This document shows positions 60,208 through 64,000 of a DNA stretch of 64,000 nt, one piece after another. The stretch covers positions 1-64,000 of the forward strand of contig NZ_JACOOY010000008.1 in NCBI RefSeq assembly GCF_014287705.1, given 5' to 3'. The DNA is from Dorea_D hominis. Lineage in GTDB: Bacteria > Bacillota > Clostridia > Lachnospirales > Lachnospiraceae. Numbering within the stretch: the first letter of the stretch is position 1; the number at the start of each line of letters is the position of its first letter. A model generated the notes under the pieces. The model saw nothing but the letters and a program-made list of their open reading frames with translations, did not search any database and was not told where the DNA came from. A program made the position numbers and the translations under genes.

Positions 60208-60719
60208 TGGCTGAATCATTTAAACTGTATAAACTGATCATTTTATATATGTTAAACAAAGTGGATTTTCCGCTTACAAATTCACAGATTTCCGAATTTA
60301 TCCTAGATCAGGGATACACAACTTACTTCAAGTTACAGCAGGCTCTCTCCGAACTTCTCTCTTCCGGTTTTATCCGCGAAGAAGCAACACACAGCCGTAC
60401 TTTCTATCATCTGACCGAAGACGGCGAATCTACAATCCGGTATTTTGAAAATGATATATCGCCTGCAATCCAGAGCGACATCGATACATTTTTACAGAAA
60501 AAACACTACGAATTGAAGAACGAAGTAGCTGTAAAAGCCGACTATTACCAGCTCAGCACGGGGGAGTATTCTGTCCGCTGTCAGGTTTTTGAAAAAGGTC
60601 TTCCTCTGATCGACTTAACCATAACTGCCCCTACAGAAGCAGAAGCAGAGACAATCTCCAACAACTGGGCAAAGAAAAACCAGGAAGTGTATGCTATGGT
60701 TATGGCGCATCTACTTTAA
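60207..60719 (+). CDS. DUF4364-family protein
   Basis: The 170-residue protein starts MAESFKLYKLIILYMLNKV and has a winged-helix N-terminal part (about 5-80, with TNSQISEFILDQGYTTYFKLQQAL) and a beta-rich C-terminal half. DUF4364 is common in Clostridia and thought to be a small transcriptional regulator, but function is unknown. The start (AAAGGAG) is coupled to YhcC by the overlapping TAATG. Its 3' end overlaps the convergent hemW by 9 bp. Confidence 0.88.
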   Translation: MAESFKLYKLIILYMLNKVDFPLTNSQISEFILDQGYTTYFKLQQALSELLSSGFIREEATHSRTFYHLTEDGESTIRYFENDISPAIQSDIDTFLQKKHYELKNEVAVKADYYQLSTGEYSVRCQVFEKGLPLIDLTITAPTEAEAETISNNWAKKNQEVYAMVMAHLL

Positions 60720-61856
60720 GAATTCACTCATCACATAGTTGCTGATATCGATTCCACGCCGGGTTAAATATACCCGGCTGTTTTTTTCTTCCAGAAGCCC
60801 TTCTTCCTTTAGTGTACGGATCGTATCTCCGTACACTTCATCCAGTTCTTTTCCATAACATTCTGAAAATTCTTTTCTTCCTACGCCCTTCATCATCCGG
60901 AGTCCTAAAAACATCGTCTCTTCCATCTGTTCCTGCACAGACAGTATTTCTTTTTCGTCCGCTTTCATATGCATACAGTCTGGTTCATAAGTAAAGCGAC
61001 AGTTATTAATAAGTGACGCTGCTCCCGTACCAATCCCCAGATACTCTGTCCGATACCAGTAACCAATGTTATGTCTGCATGCTTTTCCCGGCTTCGCATA
61101 GTTGGAAATCTCATAATGTTCATATCCGTATTCTTTCAGAATTTCCTCTGTCCGCCAATACATCCGACGTTCGGTATCTTCATCCGGAAGCCGCTCTTCT
61201 GCCGGTATCCGTCTGCCTCTTTCCAGTTCGTCTTCCTGATTTCCATATCTCTCATAAAACGGTGTTCCCTCTTCAATGATCAGACTGTATGCCGAAATGT
61301 GTTCCGGTGAAAGTTCTGCGACCGTACGAAGCGTCCGCTCCCAGTCTGAAAGATTCTGTCCCGGAATTGCTGACATCAGATCAATGTTAATATTTGTAAA
61401 TCCAACCTCTTTTGCCAGCCTGTAAGTATGCAAAAATTCCTCATATGTATGGATCCTGCCAAGCATCCGGAGTTCTCTGTCATCTGCCGACTGCAAACCA
61501 ATACTCAGGCGGTTGATCCCGCATTTCTGATATGCACGGAGTTTCTTTTCATCTACTGTTCCGGGATTCAGTTCGGTTGTAATCTCTGCGTCTTCTGCGA
61601 TTGTAAATGTTCTGTTAATTGCTGCAAATATGCTCTCCGTCTGTTCTGCTTCCAGCGTGGACGGTGTCCCACCGCCAAGGAAAATGCTGACAACACGATA
61701 AGCCTTCGCCAGATCTGTATAGGAACAGATTTCCCGGCAAAGGCTTTCTACATATATTTCCTGTTCGGCTCTGGTAGCAGGACCTGACAAGAAATCACAA
61801 TATTTACATTTTCTTACACAAAAAGGAATATGAATATATAATTCTAATGCTTTCAT
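60711..61856 (-). CDS. hemW: HemW-like radical SAM protein (coproporphyrinogen III oxidase family)
   Basis: The 381-residue protein has the radical SAM cluster CVRKCKYCDF near the N-terminus, GGGTPSTLE near residue 60, and GLQSADDRELRMLGR near 125. It lacks the extended N-terminus of HemN, so the heme-chaperone HemW assignment is likelier than coproporphyrinogen oxidase. The stop of lepA is adjacent (1 base), so it is in the lepA operon. Confidence 0.9.
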   Translation of the reverse strand: MKALELYIHIPFCVRKCKYCDFLSGPATRAEQEIYVESLCREICSYTDLAKAYRVVSIFLGGGTPSTLEAEQTESIFAAINRTFTIAEDAEITTELNPGTVDEKKLRAYQKCGINRLSIGLQSADDRELRMLGRIHTYEEFLHTYRLAKEVGFTNINIDLMSAIPGQNLSDWERTLRTVAELSPEHISAYSLIIEEGTPFYERYGNQEDELERGRRIPAEERLPDEDTERRMYWRTEEILKEYGYEHYEISNYAKPGKACRHNIGYWYRTEYLGIGTGAASLINNCRFTYEPDCMHMKADEKEILSVQEQMEETMFLGLRMMKGVGRKEFSECYGKELDEVYGDTIRTLKEEGLLEEKNSRVYLTRRGIDISNYVMSEFLK

Positions 61857-63668
61857 TTATTTATCATCCAGTTTCAGTACACTCATAAATGCCTTCTGCG
61901 GGATCTCGACATTGCCCACCTGACGCATACGCTTCTTTCCTTCTTTTTGTTTCTCTAACAACTTTCTCTTACGGCTGATATCACCACCGTAACATTTTGC
62001 AAGAACATCTTTACGCATTGCTCTTACAGTCTCTCTTGCAATAACCTTGCTTCCGATCGCTGCCTGGATTGGAATCTCAAAAAGCTGTCTTGGAATCTCT
62101 TCTTTTAATTTTTCACACATCTTACGTCCACGTTCATACGCAGTATCTGCATGCACAATAAAGGACAGCGCATCCACTTCTTCCTTGTTGATCAGAATAT
62201 CCAGCTTCACAAGATCCGATCTTACATAGCCGTCCAGCTCATAATCAAAGGACGCATATCCTCTGGAGCGGGATTTGAGTGCATCGAAGAAATCATAAAT
62301 GATCTCATTGAGTGGCAGATGATAGCGCAGCACGGCACGCGTCTCTTCAATGTATTCCATGCCTTCATATACGCCTCGTCTCTCCTGGCAAAGATCCATG
62401 ATCGCTCCGATAAATTCAGATGTCACCATGATCTCTGCTTTTACCATCGGCTCTTCCATATATTCGATTTCAGACGGATCCGGCAAATTGGACGGATTGG
62501 TAAGTTCGATCACATCGCCGTTCGTCTTGTATACTTTGTAAATAACACCCGGTGCTGTTGTTACAAGATCTAAATTGTATTCTCTCTCCAGACGTTCCTG
62601 AATGATCTCCAGATGCAAAAGTCCGAGGAAACCACAGCGGAAACCAAATCCCAGTGCAATAGATGTCTCCGGCTCAAACTGCAGAGACGCATCATTTAAC
62701 TGTAATTTTTCCAGCGCATCCCGAAGATCCGGATACTTTGCTCCATCTGCAGGATACAATCCGCAGTACACCATCGGGTTGACTTTTTTATAACCCGGAA
62801 GCGGCTCGGCACAAGGATTCTGTGCATTCGTCACTGTATCTCCGACACGGGTATCTCTTACATTCTTAAGGCTTGCTGTAATATAACCAACCATTCCGGC
62901 ACTTAATTCTTCACACGGAATAAACTGTCCTGCACCAAAATATCCGACTTCCACAACTTCTGCTTTTGCTCCGGTTGCCATCATCAGGATCGGTGTGCCC
63001 TTTTTTACAGTTCCTTCTTTGATTCTGCAAAATACGATAACTCCCTTATAGGAATCATACAGCGAATCAAAGATCAATGCCTGAAGCGGTGCTTTCGGAT
63101 CTCCAACCGGCGCCGGTATCTTCTCAACAATCTGCTCCAACACCTGTTCTACATTAAGTCCTGTCTTTGCGGAAATCTGCGGTGCATCTTCCGCTTCAAT
63201 TCCGATCACATCTTCAATTTCTTCAATCACACGCTGTGGATCTGCACTTGGAAGGTCGATCTTATTAATAACCGGCATAACATCCAGATCGTGATCCAGT
63301 GCCAGATATACGTTGGCAAGCGTCTGTGCCTCCACACCCTGTGCTGCATCCACGACAAGAATCGCTCCGTCGCATGCTGCAAGGCTCCGGGATACTTCAT
63401 AGTTAAAATCGACATGTCCCGGTGTGTCGATCAGGTTAAAGATATATTCTTCTCCGTCTTTCGCTTTATATACAATGCGGACAGTCTGCGCTTTGATCGT
63501 AATTCCACGCTCCCGTTCCAGCTCCATATTGTCCAGCACCTGTGACTGCATCTCACGGCTGGTCAAAAGACCTGTCATCTCAATGATACGGTCTGCCAGT
63601 GTTGATTTACCGTGATCGATATGGGCTATAATACAAAAATTTCTGATTTTACTCTGATCCATTGACAA
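61857..63668 (-). CDS. lepA: Elongation factor 4 (LepA)
   Basis: The 603-residue GTPase back-translocates or resolves stalled ribosomes. The GTPase motifs are canonical here: G1 AHIDHGKST, G3 DTPGHVDF and G4 NKIDLPSADP. The C-terminal LepA-specific domain ends LEKQKEGKKRMRQVGNVEIPQKAFMSVL (given in part). Length is normal. The gene is followed directly by hemW, and the upstream 53 bases lead to holA. Confidence 0.97.
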   Translation of the reverse strand: MSMDQSKIRNFCIIAHIDHGKSTLADRIIEMTGLLTSREMQSQVLDNMELERERGITIKAQTVRIVYKAKDGEEYIFNLIDTPGHVDFNYEVSRSLAACDGAILVVDAAQGVEAQTLANVYLALDHDLDVMPVINKIDLPSADPQRVIEEIEDVIGIEAEDAPQISAKTGLNVEQVLEQIVEKIPAPVGDPKAPLQALIFDSLYDSYKGVIVFCRIKEGTVKKGTPILMMATGAKAEVVEVGYFGAGQFIPCEELSAGMVGYITASLKNVRDTRVGDTVTNAQNPCAEPLPGYKKVNPMVYCGLYPADGAKYPDLRDALEKLQLNDASLQFEPETSIALGFGFRCGFLGLLHLEIIQERLEREYNLDLVTTAPGVIYKVYKTNGDVIELTNPSNLPDPSEIEYMEEPMVKAEIMVTSEFIGAIMDLCQERRGVYEGMEYIEETRAVLRYHLPLNEIIYDFFDALKSRSRGYASFDYELDGYVRSDLVKLDILINKEEVDALSFIVHADTAYERGRKMCEKLKEEIPRQLFEIPIQAAIGSKVIARETVRAMRKDVLAKCYGGDISRKRKLLEKQKEGKKRMRQVGNVEIPQKAFMSVLKLDDK

Positions 63669-63721
63669 TTCTATCGTTCCCCTTAGTTTGAATTTTCTCT
63701 GTTATTACCTATCTGAATATA

Positions 63722-64000
63722 TCATACAGAACTGTATTTTACAATGAAAAGTTCCACACTCATCACATCGCTTAAGCGTCCTGTTTTCACCAGTTGTTCC
63801 GTATCTGCAGCGTCTTCCATAATGCTGCGCAGCTCTTCTAAGCCGAAGCTCCTGCACCTGCTCATATATTTTCCTGCTACAAATGGATGAATGCCCACCT
63901 TCTTTGCAATCTGTGACTTATCCATTCCTTTTATGCATAATGCTTTTACTTCCATCAGCTGCTTAAACTGTCTGGAAAGCAGGTATAAAATCCGCATCGG
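63722..64000 (-). CDS. holA: DNA polymerase III delta subunit, C-terminal part (edge-truncated)
   Basis: The visible 92 residues match the end of HolA, the clamp-loader delta subunit: LLSRQFKQLMEVKAL, then KSQIAKKVGIHPFVAGKYM and a final KTGRLSDVMSVELFIVK. The reading frame is open to the right edge, so the start and most of the protein are outside the window. It would be transcribed before lepA. Confidence 0.85.
   Translation of the reverse strand, partial: PMRILYLLSRQFKQLMEVKALCIKGMDKSQIAKKVGIHPFVAGKYMSRCRSFGLEELRSIMEDAADTEQLVKTGRLSDVMSVELFIVKYSSV

Noticed and set aside
1..64000. Insertion sequences or transposases
   Set aside because: No transposase-like reading frame was found; the phBC6A51-type HTH protein at 817-1158 is placed in a phage-like operon and has no inverted terminal repeats around it.

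Overview
The window looks like chromosomal DNA of an anaerobic Gram-positive Clostridia member, most likely a gut Lachnospiraceae-type bacterium. This is inferred from the gene families present: PolC-type polymerase III, a leucyl T-box leader, DUF4364 and DUF1385 proteins, ferredoxin-dependent oxoacid oxidoreductases, an EF-G2-like paralogue and lower-ligand cobalamin assembly genes. Promoters are close to TTGACA-N17-TATAAT and most starts have strong AGGAGG-type ribosome binding sites.

Region 1 (1-6580) is one end of an integrated element. A tyrosine integrase and a CI-like repressor read rightward. A Cro-like regulator, an excisionase-like HTH protein, a small gene, a P4-type primase-helicase, four small unknown genes, a phBC6A51-type HTH protein and a DUF4355 scaffold-like protein read leftward off the edge. 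This layout resembles phage-inducible chromosomal islands (SaPI-like satellites) more than a complete prophage. An AT-rich stretch with iteron-like repeats just downstream of the primase is a candidate replication origin. A 27-bp perfect repeat precedes both the excisionase-like gene and the integrase.

Region 2 (6580-20360) holds leuS behind a T-box leader, a PII protein with an ammonium-transporter-like tail fused to its N-terminus, a P-loop protein, a CapA-family protein, a secreted Ig/double-rhodanese protein, and an operon of trkA, trkH, an unknown membrane protein and an AEC-type permease. Region 3 (20380-29340) holds an EF-G2-like GTPase, tyrA-aroA, a first indolepyruvate:ferredoxin oxidoreductase plus phenylacetate-CoA ligase operon (iorA-iorB-paaK), and tRNA-Gly.

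Region 4 (29460-39260, minus strand) holds a second arylacetate operon (paaK-iorA-iorB-ACT-paaK-ACT-DUF2007). It runs into the cobalamin nucleotide-loop genes cobT-cobU-cobS, a degenerate CobU-like protein and a CobC-like phosphatase. Together with tyrA, aroA, a DAHP synthase and two aminotransferases, the window is rich in aromatic amino acid metabolism. The two IOR/PaaK sets could oxidise arylpyruvates to arylacetates, or run reductively to salvage arylacetates into aromatic amino acids. The ACT proteins are candidate amino acid sensors.

Region 5 (39400-64000) is mostly housekeeping: a flavin/PNPOx-family protein, mnmM, an EamA transporter, polC, ispG, an XRE regulator, a DAHP synthase, a PfkB kinase, hisC, an aspartate-type aminotransferase, a DUF2156 protein, prfA-prmC-DUF1385-rpmE-rho, a YhcC-type radical SAM protein, DUF4364, hemW, lepA and the 3' end of holA at the right edge.
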